Of a DNA stretch of 64,000 nucleotides, positions 1 to 7,537 are shown one piece after another. The number at the start of each line of letters is the position of its first letter. Position 1 is the first letter of the stretch. This DNA comes from Candidatus Bathyarchaeia archaeon (GTDB lineage: Archaea > Thermoproteota > Bathyarchaeia > Bathyarchaeales > Bathycorpusculaceae): assembly GCA_041447175.1 (NCBI GenBank), contig CP166960.1:767507-831506 (forward strand), written 5' to 3'. Under the pieces are notes generated by a model. It was given only the letters and a program-made list of their open reading frames with translations. It had not been told where the DNA came from and did no database searches. Both the position numbers and the translations under genes were made by a program.

Positions 1-512
1 TCCAAATCTGTTTTGCCTTCCGCCGCAACCACGCCGCCTTTTATTGGAATGATGCTGGTGCTTGTGCTGCCCGCATCCACAACGACGCAGTCCTGTAGGT
101 ACTGGGAGACCAGCCATCCCGTCGCCGCCCAATTCGCCGCGGCTACCTTGAGTGGTTCAGCTTTTGCAGCTTCAACCGACTGCAGTTCTGCATCAACGTC
201 TAAAACCCACACTTTTACACCTTGAAAAACTTGGCTAACGCAGTCGAGTACGTGGTGGATGCCTTCGCGTTTGGTGCGATAGATGTCGGAGAGTTCCGCC
301 GTAATTGTAACTGCAACTCCGTCAAGCGCCACAGGCCCCGCTACTTTGCCCTTGATGCTGGAGAGCATTTCGCATAGCTGTTTGGTGTCTTTTTTCCAGA
401 ACGGGAAATACTCCAGCGCTGACTTGTATTCTGTAACAGTGGCGTCTTTGGTTGATATGTATGTGGCTTTGGTGTTGGCGCCACCTATGTCTAATCCTAA
501 AACGGTTACCAT
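1..512 (-). CDS. mfnF: MfnF-like methanofuran biosynthesis protein (3' end cut by window edge)
   Basis: The N-terminal 170 residues of an ASKHA-fold protein of the hydantoinase/oxoprolinase-like group used in H4MPT- and methanofuran-linked C1 metabolism. The start MVTVLGLDIGGANTKA carries the phosphate-1 glycine motif, and a second Asp-Gly/Ser-rich motif (VVDAGSTSTSI) lies near residues 147-157. In methanogens MfnF joins aminomethylfuran phosphate to gamma-glutamyltyramine. The ATG at 512 overlaps the last 7 nt of the upstream mfnD-like gene, so the two are probably translated as a pair. That pairing is the main reason for choosing MfnF over other members of this sugar-kinase-like family. The gene runs off the left edge, so length and C-terminal motifs cannot be judged. 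Confidence 0.72.
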   Translation of the reverse strand, partial: MVTVLGLDIGGANTKATYISTKDATVTEYKSALEYFPFWKKDTKQLCEMLSSIKGKVAGPVALDGVAVTITAELSDIYRTKREGIHHVLDCVSQVFQGVKVWVLDVDAELQSVEAAKAEPLKVAAANWAATGWLVSQYLQDCVVVDAGSTSTSIIPIKGGVVAAEGKTDL

Positions 513-1735
513 GGTTTCTGTCCCTTCTCCCAGATGTCTTTGAGGTCCTCTTTAGCTTTATGCATTTGTTGGAGTGCTTGCTCGGTTGTGGCTCCACAGG
601 AACGGAGCATTCCATAAGAGGTTTCCTGCCCATACAGGGGAAACGGCGGCGAAACCAACGCCTCCAACGCACAGAAGTTTTGCCAAGCAAAAATTATGGG
701 GCGTTCAATGGGCACTTTAGAGAAACAACAAACCCCGTTAAACTCCACGTTACTGGCAGCTTCCTCTTTGAGCAGTGCATCGGCGATGTTGAGCTTGCTT
801 GCTTTTCTTAGCCCAACGTAGGACGTGGTTAAGCGAGGGTTAACCTCCATCACGTACACTTTCTGTGTGCCCAAAATCACGTCAACTCCAACATACCCAA
901 ACAGTCCACGGAAGGATTGGACTAAACGTTTAGCTGCCTCAAACGCCTCAGCTTTTAGGGGATAATCGAACGGAACCAAACCACCGTTATAATTTGACTC
1001 ACCTTCAGGCGAAGCCAACGTCAAATCCTGCAAGTTCAAACTCAAAGGCAACACCTCTCCACCTCGGCAGAGCAAGCTGACGCTAGCGGGAACCCCCTGC
1101 ACAAACTCCTGTGCACAAACCCCCACGTTTCCTGCCTCCCCAAAAATCTTGTCAACCGCAGCTTCAACCTCAAAGGCTTCTTGAACCACACTCAACCCGC
1201 CGCATCCAGCGCTGCTGACGGGTTTAATCACCGCGGGAAAACCTACCTCGTTCTCGACTGTTTCCGCCATAGCTTCTATCGAGTCTGACGGGTTTAGCTG
1301 AATGGTTTTGGGGAAATTTAAGCCCAGCTGCTTGGCGTGCTCGGCGACCTCGGCTTTATCGGACGCTTGGGCTATGGCGCTGGCGGAACAGTTCAGGGAA
1401 CGGGCGTTTGAGGATTCAACGCGTTTAGTCAGGTAATGCAGTATGCCCTCAGACTCAGGCGCCACCATATAAGCTGCTTCTGCCCAACTCAGTGCAGCTT
1501 TAAGCACTTGCTCAAACTCCTCTAACTTGTTAACTTGGCGTATGTTGTCGGCTTGCAGGGGCGGGTTGAACCGTGCAATACGAGCATCAAGCAGAACGGT
1601 AACCTCATGCCCAGCCGCCTTGAAATCCTCGGCTAATCCCCTAAGCATGGAGAAGCCTTCACAGAGCAAGCTGCTTGAAAGGGGTTCCCCTATGTATCCG
1701 CCGCTGCAAATGTGTTCGTAAAGTAGAATCCTCAA
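506..1735 (-). CDS. mfnD: MfnD-like ATP-grasp ligase (tyramine--L-glutamate ligase)
   Basis: A 409-residue ATP-grasp enzyme. The start MRILLYEHICSGGY is typical of the archaeal MfnD group. A GFPAVIKPVSSAGCGGL segment gives the ATP-binding lysine and glycine loop, and VYVMEVNPRLTTSY supplies the metal-binding Glu and Asn near the end of the fold. MfnD ligates glutamate to tyramine in the methanofuran side chain. The gene directly precedes and overlaps mfnF, which supports the assignment over a generic carbamoyl-phosphate-synthase-like ATP-grasp. A TATA-like element sits about 40 nt upstream. Presence in an apparent non-methanogen fits use of methanofuran in an archaeal Wood-Ljungdahl or formyl-transfer route. 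Confidence 0.75.
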   Translation of the reverse strand: MRILLYEHICSGGYIGEPLSSSLLCEGFSMLRGLAEDFKAAGHEVTVLLDARIARFNPPLQADNIRQVNKLEEFEQVLKAALSWAEAAYMVAPESEGILHYLTKRVESSNARSLNCSASAIAQASDKAEVAEHAKQLGLNFPKTIQLNPSDSIEAMAETVENEVGFPAVIKPVSSAGCGGLSVVQEAFEVEAAVDKIFGEAGNVGVCAQEFVQGVPASVSLLCRGGEVLPLSLNLQDLTLASPEGESNYNGGLVPFDYPLKAEAFEAAKRLVQSFRGLFGYVGVDVILGTQKVYVMEVNPRLTTSYVGLRKASKLNIADALLKEEAASNVEFNGVCCFSKVPIERPIIFAWQNFCALEALVSPPFPLYGQETSYGMLRSCGATTEQALQQMHKAKEDLKDIWEKGQKPW

Positions 1736-1770
1736 GTGTCAGTCACCAAAACCGAAGAATCCGCTGTTGG

Positions 1771-1780
1771 CTTAAAGCTT
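1771..1780 (-). promoter_or_regulatory. TATA-like box upstream of mfnD
   Basis: On the minus strand this reads AAGCTTTAAG, about 36-45 nt before the mfnD ATG. Position and sequence match the archaeal promoter pattern seen elsewhere in this window. Confidence 0.45.
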
Positions 1781-1866
1781 TTGCCCAAAAATGCGTTTGG
1801 TTTTATAGGTCGGCTACTTCTGGATAGACCCCTGCCCCTCTACCTTTTCAGTACAGTCTCCACTGG

Positions 1867-3372
1867 CTAAGTGGTTGTGCCGTAAAAGTCCAACGTAACC
1901 TTGGCGTCCGTGAACTGGGATGAAGCTTTAGCGTCCACAAGCACGGCAAAAATCACGTTGGGGTATCCGTAAAGCTGCAGAAAATCTTCATCATCCAACC
2001 AAACCGAGCCGCTGCTGTTGAAGGTTTTCTCGACGCTGCCTCCAACCACGTTGTCAACAAACTCCAGTCTCAGCCTCACTGTAATTGTCTCGTTGTTGGC
2101 AAAGCTGCCTTGCACGGAGATTTTTGGTTTAAAGCTGGCGATGGTGGCGGGATGCACCTGAACAATCTCGGTTTGCCCATACACATTTGCTCCAAGGGGA
2201 ATTGGGATGTTTGTTTGTTTGAAAACGCCGCCGACACCAAAAATCCACACGCTGTACGGGTTAGATATGCGAGCCGTCCAGTTGCCCAAAATGTTTACGC
2301 CTGCCTCAAACACCGGCGACTGATACGCGTCTGCACCAATTTTCATGGCAAACAACAGGGCATCGTCAAGAGGAAGCGCAGCGAAGGACTCAAACACCAC
2401 GCTTTCCATCGCGGTTTTGTACATGGAGCCCTCCAGCTGCAGCCCCGTCTGGTTAAATTGTCCAAATTCGCCAATCCACACTCGGACATCTTGCATGAGG
2501 CTGTCGGTGAATTCAGCTTGCGGCTCCACCGTTATGGCAACGGAGTTGTCCATCTGGTTAAAGTAGCATCGGGTGACCTCAGTGTTGGCGTAGGAGCCCG
2601 TTGAGTTTCCGCCTATAATTGGGCTGCTGCTGTTTGTCCGAAAAACCAAGCCCTGAACGCATTTGTCAAAATGAATCGTGTCAATACGGGTACCCTCCGA
2701 CCACGTATTCGTATTCACTAGCTCCAAGCCGGCGGTGCAGTTCTGGAAAATCATGTTTGTCACCGTGGTTCGGAACGAATTTTGAACCCGCACCGTCCCG
2801 TTCACGACGACAAAACCTGAAAGCTGATTGTTCACTGAGTTGGCGTAGTCCACGCCGTAGATGACTATTCTGTGTCCGTTAGCGTTGAGGGTGGCGCCGT
2901 CGCTGTCCAGACGCGTGTTTTTCTTGTTTGACATGTAAATGTCTGAGGTTAAGTCGTACTGGTCTGCCTTGACGTAGATGTTGTTGCCCGCGGAGAGTGC
3001 TGAATTGAAAACCGCTGAGGCGTCAGTGGAGTTAAGCGCAACGTAGCCCGTTTTGCCGTCTTTAGCTAAGTACTCGGAGGCGTTGATTTGGTAGTTCCAG
3101 ACGCGGTATATCACGTAGTCGTACTGCTCGATGGGTAGGCGGGCGTTGAGGTTGTCGATTTTGCCGTTAAGCAAATCCTTGATGGCGTAGTCGGTTTGGT
3201 TTAGGGACGTGTAGGCTTGGTTTAGGGTTTGGTTGAGGTCGGCGAGGTCTTGGCTGCGCTGCTGTTCCTGTATGCTGTTGTAGTGGAATATGAGGTAAGT
3301 GTTGGAAACTGACAAAGCCAGAACGGCAATTAAAAGCACCCCGAGGATACGGTTGGGTTGAGCCAGATTCAT
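1867..3372 (-). CDS. Membrane-anchored beta-helix-like surface protein, function unknown
   Basis: About 501 residues from the ATG at 3372; an in-frame TTG at 3387 would add five residues. A single hydrophobic segment near residues 8-26 acts as an uncleaved anchor. A Gln/Asn/Leu-rich coiled-coil stretch follows to about residue 70. The middle (roughly 90-330) is rich in short strand-forming segments with repeated Asn/Gly/Thr turns (for example VNGTVRVQNS and MIFQNCTAGLELVNTNT), which suggests a right-handed parallel beta-helix like pectate lyase or phage tailspike proteins. The C-terminal 100 residues look like a separate beta-sandwich. No catalytic motif is recognised. It could bind or cleave polysaccharide outside the cell, or be purely structural. 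Confidence 0.6.
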   Translation of the reverse strand: MNLAQPNRILGVLLIAVLALSVSNTYLIFHYNSIQEQQRSQDLADLNQTLNQAYTSLNQTDYAIKDLLNGKIDNLNARLPIEQYDYVIYRVWNYQINASEYLAKDGKTGYVALNSTDASAVFNSALSAGNNIYVKADQYDLTSDIYMSNKKNTRLDSDGATLNANGHRIVIYGVDYANSVNNQLSGFVVVNGTVRVQNSFRTTVTNMIFQNCTAGLELVNTNTWSEGTRIDTIHFDKCVQGLVFRTNSSSPIIGGNSTGSYANTEVTRCYFNQMDNSVAITVEPQAEFTDSLMQDVRVWIGEFGQFNQTGLQLEGSMYKTAMESVVFESFAALPLDDALLFAMKIGADAYQSPVFEAGVNILGNWTARISNPYSVWIFGVGGVFKQTNIPIPLGANVYGQTEIVQVHPATIASFKPKISVQGSFANNETITVRLRLEFVDNVVGGSVEKTFNSSGSVWLDDEDFLQLYGYPNVIFAVLVDAKASSQFTDAKVTLDFYGTTT

Positions 3373-3550
3373 CGTTCTTCGTCCCAAGCCAAATGAGTTA
3401 AACTATGAATACATGTGATAAGTTAAATAACGTTTCCAAAAATCAAACCCGACGCACCTGAGTACAGTTTCTGTTGCCGTTTGCTGAAGCAAGCATAAAC
3501 AATATAGCATAAACCGCAAACACTATAGCCAAACACCTAAAGGAATAAAC

Positions 3551-4774
3551 ATGCCCGGCTCATACTCACGCCTGCTTGGCGTCATCGGCAAACCCAACGT
3601 AGGCAAATCCACCTTCTTTAGCGCCGCCACGCTCGCCACGGCAGACATCGCCAACTACCCCTTCACCACCATCAAACCTAACCGCGGCGTCGGCTACGTC
3701 CGCTCCCCCTGTGTGCATGGCGAATTTGGCGTGCAAGACAACCCCAACAACAGCCTCTGCCTAGACGGCGCCCGCCTCCTCCCCGTCGAGCTCGTAGACA
3801 TCGCAGGCATCGTGCCCGGCGCGTGGGAAGGCAAAGGCTTAGGCAACCAGTTCCTCGACGAGATTCGCCGCGCCGACGCCCTCATCCACATTGTTGATGT
3901 TTCGGGGGGCACGGACTGTGAGGGCAAAAGCTGCAAGCCCGGCGAGCATGACCCGGTGGAAGATGTGGAGTTTCTGGAGCGGGAAATCACGCTTTGGATG
4001 GTTACTATTCTTAAGAAGGATTGGGCGCGCATCGCCCGCACCGCCGAAGCCGACAAAAAAGGCATTGCGCATCACCTTGAAGACCGCCTCAACGGGCTGA
4101 GCATCAAACGACAATGCGTTAATGAAGCCGTCCGCAAAGCAGACTTAAACTTAGATAAACCCGCCACGTGGACGGACGACGATTTCTACCGATTCGTCGA
4201 CGAGTTGCGCCGCATCTCCAAGCCGCTGCTTATTGTCGCCAACAAAATCGACTTGCCCACCGCCAAGGACAACGTGGAGCGCCTCAAAGCTCTGGGGCAC
4301 ATTGTGATTCCAGCCAGCGCCGAAGCCGAACTGGTATTGCGACGCGCCGCCGAGAAAGGCTTAATCGACTACAAACCCGGCGATGGCGACTTCCAGGTTC
4401 TGCAGCCGGAGAAGCTTTCGGCAGGGCAGATTCGCGCGTTGGAGCAGGTTAAGGAGAAAATCCTTCAGCCCAACGGCTCCACTGGCGTCCAAGAAGCCTT
4501 AAACACTGCCTACTACAAGCTGCTGGACATGATTGTGGTGTACCCGGTGGAGGACGTGGAGCACCTTTGCGACCACAACGGCAGAGTCTTGCCTGATGCT
4601 TATCTTGTTCCCAAAGGCACCACCGCCCACCAATTCGCCTACATAATACACACGGAGCTCGGCGAGGGCTTCCTGTATGCGGTGAACGCGCGGGATAAAC
4701 GTAGAATCGGCGAAGACGCGGAACTAAAAGACCGCGATGTCATAAGTATAGTGAGCGCCAAAAAACGAGCCTAA
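3551..4774 (+). CDS. OBG-family GTP-binding protein with TGS domain (YchF/archaeal OBG type)
   Basis: A complete 407-residue TRAFAC GTPase. Walker A (GKPNVGKST) is at residues 13-21, the DxxG box (VDIAG) near 82-86 and the NKID specificity motif at 231-234. The last 80 residues form a TGS domain that ends in the pattern DKRRIGED-x3-LKDRDVISI. Archaeal members are soluble, ribosome-associated GTPases of poorly defined role. Codon use is GC-rich compared with the accessory genes downstream. A degenerate copy of its extreme 3' end lies about 0.9 kb downstream (see the pseudogene entry). Confidence 0.9.
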   Translation: MPGSYSRLLGVIGKPNVGKSTFFSAATLATADIANYPFTTIKPNRGVGYVRSPCVHGEFGVQDNPNNSLCLDGARLLPVELVDIAGIVPGAWEGKGLGNQFLDEIRRADALIHIVDVSGGTDCEGKSCKPGEHDPVEDVEFLEREITLWMVTILKKDWARIARTAEADKKGIAHHLEDRLNGLSIKRQCVNEAVRKADLNLDKPATWTDDDFYRFVDELRRISKPLLIVANKIDLPTAKDNVERLKALGHIVIPASAEAELVLRRAAEKGLIDYKPGDGDFQVLQPEKLSAGQIRALEQVKEKILQPNGSTGVQEALNTAYYKLLDMIVVYPVEDVEHLCDHNGRVLPDAYLVPKGTTAHQFAYIIHTELGEGFLYAVNARDKRRIGEDAELKDRDVISIVSAKKRA

Positions 4775-4843
4775 CCCAAAGTAAACGCTACACATGAGCA
4801 TAGGCAGTCAACAGAAAACCTGTTTCTTTTCTGGTTTTAGCGA

Positions 4844-4854
4844 TGTTTAAATTT
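4844..4854 (+). promoter_or_regulatory. TATA-like box upstream of vapBC
   Basis: TGTTTAAATTT lies about 36 nt before the ATG of the antitoxin gene. It argues against the longer reading frame that would start with a TTG at 4853, because that TTG lies inside the box. Confidence 0.5.
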
Positions 4855-4885
4855 GTCTTTTCCCACTTTATGTGTGGGATGCTTT

Positions 4886-5140
4886 ATGGAGTTGGTCAAG
4901 CAAGTTAATGTAAAAGTAGATTCAAAGGGCAGAATCTGCATTCCGGCAGAAATCCGCAAAGAAATAGGCGAAACCGCAACCATAAAAAGAGTCCCCGAAG
5001 GCTTCCTCCTTGTTCCAGGCAAAAAAGAGGACCCCGTAGAAAAACTGCGCCGCATCATAAATTCAAAACATGAACGAACGGGCAAACCTGAGAATTGGTC
5101 GCCTGAAAAAATGAAGTCCATTTGGGGCAAAAGCGAATGA
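4886..5140 (+). CDS. vapB: AbrB/MazE-type antitoxin (VapB)
   Basis: 84 residues. The N-terminal half is a swapped-hairpin AbrB domain: VKVDSKGRICIPAEIRKEIG, then a strand pair with RVPEGFLLVPG. The tail is charged and helical (DPVEKLRRII...) and would contact the toxin. The ATG at 4886 is chosen over a TTG at 4853 because the domain starts at once and a TATA-like box lies upstream. The stop overlaps the start of the PIN-domain gene by 4 nt (ATGA), the classic antitoxin-toxin arrangement. The dimer with VapC is expected to repress its own promoter. Confidence 0.85.
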   Translation: MELVKQVNVKVDSKGRICIPAEIRKEIGETATIKRVPEGFLLVPGKKEDPVEKLRRIINSKHERTGKPENWSPEKMKSIWGKSE

Positions 5141-5574
5141 TTGTGGGGTTGGACGCCAACATTTTATGCTACGCGCTTGATGATGCTTACCCCGAACATG
5201 AAGCCCTAAAGAATCTGCTGCTGGAATTAACCCCTGAAAACAAGGTTGCTCTAAACCCGACAACAATCCATGAATCATACCATACATTGGTGCGTTCCCA
5301 GAAGTGGCTGCCTGAAAAAGCTGCAGACGCCCTAATAACCCTCATAACCCTGCCTAACACAGAATTTTACAGCCAAACCAGAAAAACCAGCACCCTAGCC
5401 CTCAACCTGTCCGTCCAGTACAATCTAGGCGGAAGAGACGCCCTCATAATCGCAAACTACATGGCAAACCAAATTCCAACCCTCTACACCCACGACAAAA
5501 AACTCCTAAAACACCAAAAAATAACCCACAAAAACAACAACCTAACAATCAAAGACCCACTGAACCAAAAATAA
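5137..5574 (+). CDS. vapC: PIN-domain ribonuclease toxin (VapC)
   Basis: 145 residues with the acidic residues of a PIN nuclease: Asp6 (GLDANIL), Glu46 (IHESYH), Asp101 (GGRDALIIA) and Asp120 (YTHDKKLL). VapC toxins cleave tRNA or rRNA when released from VapB. An upstream in-frame TTG at 5122 is less likely than the ATG at 5137, which overlaps the antitoxin stop. The 3' half is strongly A/C-rich on the coding strand (runs such as ACCCACAAAAACAACAACC), unlike the OBG gene before it. This suggests a different history for the module. Confidence 0.88.
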   Translation: MIVGLDANILCYALDDAYPEHEALKNLLLELTPENKVALNPTTIHESYHTLVRSQKWLPEKAADALITLITLPNTEFYSQTRKTSTLALNLSVQYNLGGRDALIIANYMANQIPTLYTHDKKLLKHQKITHKNNNLTIKDPLNQK

Positions 5575-5932
5575 ACAACAACCTTCCCACCATTGCCTAC
5601 CCGATAGTCAACTCCCAATATCCCAACAGACTACTAACAGTTATCAACCCCATCCACAACACCAAACATTCTTTGAGATACAAGCAAACAGCGGCTAATG
5701 GACGTCCACGACAAACGCAGAATCAGCGAAGACACCATCCTAAAAGACCGCGACGTAATCAGCATAAACAGCACACAAAAACGAACAAAACATACCCACC
5801 AAAAACATACTTAACTACAACGACGAAACTGCGATTAAGAGGCGAAACAACAACTCGCAAGAAGACCTTTGACAGAATAGCCTAGCCCTCTTAAAATGGG
5901 TAAAATATGATTTCAAGGGAAAGCTAAAACTT
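5575..5932. other. Spacer between vapC and the Argonaute gene
   Basis: Apart from the OBG tail fragment, this 358-nt stretch holds no gene I can support. The upper strand is A/C-rich. It separates the plus-strand VapBC unit from the minus-strand Argonaute operon, so it probably contains both transcription ends. Confidence 0.5.
5698..5814 (+). pseudogene. Decayed copy of the 3' end of the OBG GTPase gene (TGS tail)
   Basis: The frame reads DVHDKRRISED, then LKDRDVISIN. It matches the final residues of the intact GTPase encoded at 3551-4774 (NARDKRRIGED, then LKDRDVISIV) at roughly two thirds of about 29 positions, and the DNA is visibly similar (GACAAACGCAGAATC against GATAAACGTAGAATC). No start, no upstream TGS core and an upstream TGA in this frame mark it as a fragment. 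Some resemblance may continue a short way upstream in another frame. The VapBC module lies exactly between the intact gene end and this copy, so the pair forms an imperfect direct repeat around the module. It could instead be the tail of a decayed tandem paralogue. Confidence 0.7.
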
Positions 5933-7537
5933 TTACATGTAAAACTTGTATTGCTGTTTTATAGCACTCCCTTGAGGAACCTCGCCGAGTACATCACCAA
6001 CCTTATAGGCACACTTTAAAGTCAATGGTAAGTAACTTGAGTAGTCAGCGGTGTTCCAGTCCAGCCTACTTAGAGCAATCATTTCTTTGGCAATTTCGTC
6101 TTGAGTAGCATCGCCGAAATGCTGACTTATCTCGAGCGGCTTTGGAACACGAGGACCAAGATATGCTCTCTGGTACGGTACGTAGCCTTTAGTATATACA
6201 AGAAATGAACGTCTTCCAAGGGTTATCGTAGTCCCCCTTAAAACTGCTTTTTCTCCATTTCGATAGAAAAACACCTCTCGACCATCACTTACAGAAATGA
6301 AGTCAAATCTAGGAATTTGCTCGCATGCTTTCAAGAAGCCTCTTCTTTCTTCATCCAAATACATTGATGATTTGTGAATAACCACTCGATTTGGTAGTTG
6401 CTGCTCGTGGTGTTCCTTGTAAACCGCAATAGCATCTTTCAATACGTCGTAAGCGTTTTCCTCCGAAAGATGGGGGGCACCAAGCTTTTCCATGTCCCAC
6501 TTAAAATCGTGTCCTCTTACAACCATTCCTTCGCCACTATCGCTAAATACTTGGGCAAGACTTGCACACATCGACTTATCTTGTTTTGTTCTATCTTTGT
6601 AAAAGGAAATTCCGACGTAACATGTTCCGCTTCTCAGATTTCCTACTTTCCAAGGAAAATGATTAGACTTATAATAAATGGCAGAGGCAAGGTTCCATAC
6701 GAGGGAGGAACGGTCTATACCCTTTCTTTTCTTTTTTACGTTACGTCCTGACATTTCCACCGTTGGCTCTAAAATGGTAAGTCTATGCAGTATTGATTGA
6801 GTCAGAATCTGTGTAGGTATGTCAAAAGCCAAGCATTTAGCCTTAAGTACACGTCTAAAATCTTGATGCACCGCCATATCCAGAAGATTTTGAGTACTTT
6901 CACTTAAAGGAGCAAGAATCTGATATGTTTGAATGTTTTTCCTTATCTTATCCGCTTGCTTCTTGTCTTTTCGTGTGAGAACTGACCTATTTTTTGTGCC
7001 AACCATTCCTGCTCCACAATTAGCTTCTATATTTTCAGGCTCATGACAGATAATGACCTCTGGGAGACTAACGCGCCTGCAAATAATGCCTACCTTTTCA
7101 GCGTATTTTTCAGCAGCACGTCTTATCCTTGTTTCAGGATTAGAGACTGAGAGAATTTTGTCAACCTCTTTTGAAGTTATTTCTTGGTCGTAATCGGATG
7201 AAAGAACCAATCTACAGCGGAACGCTTTCATGAAACCAGGAAAAGATTGGTTCGCAAAAGGTTTTTTCCCAGAACTCAAAATAACATTATTATTGACGTA
7301 CTCCAAGAAAGAGCTTGTCTCTTGTATCCCTTCACCAGTGCTAACAATTCCAACTCTAATTGTATACATGATATTGGTCTTGGCGTCTGAAGGTCCATTA
7401 ATCGTTAACCCACGCTTTTGGTCTATGTCTTGCGTTCCGTTAGCAAAATAAAGCGGTGCCTCTTCAATGTACTTCGCCGCATATCTTACTTCAGATTGTC
7501 GGCATGCAACCGTACTTTTCACAATGGTTTGTGTCAT
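5933..7537 (-). CDS. Short prokaryotic Argonaute (MID-PIWI), catalytically inactive, SPARTA-type
   Basis: 534 residues, the size of short pAgos, which have only MID and PIWI domains. The MID region carries FRRVLKAKC (227-235) and IPTQ (240-243), which match the 5'-phosphate guide-binding helix pattern. The PIWI part starts around WNLASAIYYK (281 onward), followed by YVGISF (307-312), where active Argonautes have the first catalytic Asp and this protein has Ser311. At VVIHKSS (385-391) the usual Asp of the HR/KD motif is absent. The C-terminus LDWNTADYSSYLPLTLK is a typical PIWI end. The protein should therefore bind a guide and target without cutting. Its ATG overlaps the stop of the TIR-APAZ gene by 4 nt, the operon pattern of SPARTA systems. 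Confidence 0.88.
   Translation of the reverse strand: MTQTIVKSTVACRQSEVRYAAKYIEEAPLYFANGTQDIDQKRGLTINGPSDAKTNIMYTIRVGIVSTGEGIQETSSFLEYVNNNVILSSGKKPFANQSFPGFMKAFRCRLVLSSDYDQEITSKEVDKILSVSNPETRIRRAAEKYAEKVGIICRRVSLPEVIICHEPENIEANCGAGMVGTKNRSVLTRKDKKQADKIRKNIQTYQILAPLSESTQNLLDMAVHQDFRRVLKAKCLAFDIPTQILTQSILHRLTILEPTVEMSGRNVKKKRKGIDRSSLVWNLASAIYYKSNHFPWKVGNLRSGTCYVGISFYKDRTKQDKSMCASLAQVFSDSGEGMVVRGHDFKWDMEKLGAPHLSEENAYDVLKDAIAVYKEHHEQQLPNRVVIHKSSMYLDEERRGFLKACEQIPRFDFISVSDGREVFFYRNGEKAVLRGTTITLGRRSFLVYTKGYVPYQRAYLGPRVPKPLEISQHFGDATQDEIAKEMIALSRLDWNTADYSSYLPLTLKCAYKVGDVLGEVPQGSAIKQQYKFYM

Noticed and set aside
5673-5885. 70-codon plus-strand frame after vapC
   Set aside because: It runs across the OBG tail relic in a different frame from the conserved residues and has strongly skewed, low-complexity composition.
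5933-7537. Slicing Argonaute activity
   Set aside because: The catalytic Asp positions are replaced by Ser311 and by HKSS, so target cleavage is not expected.
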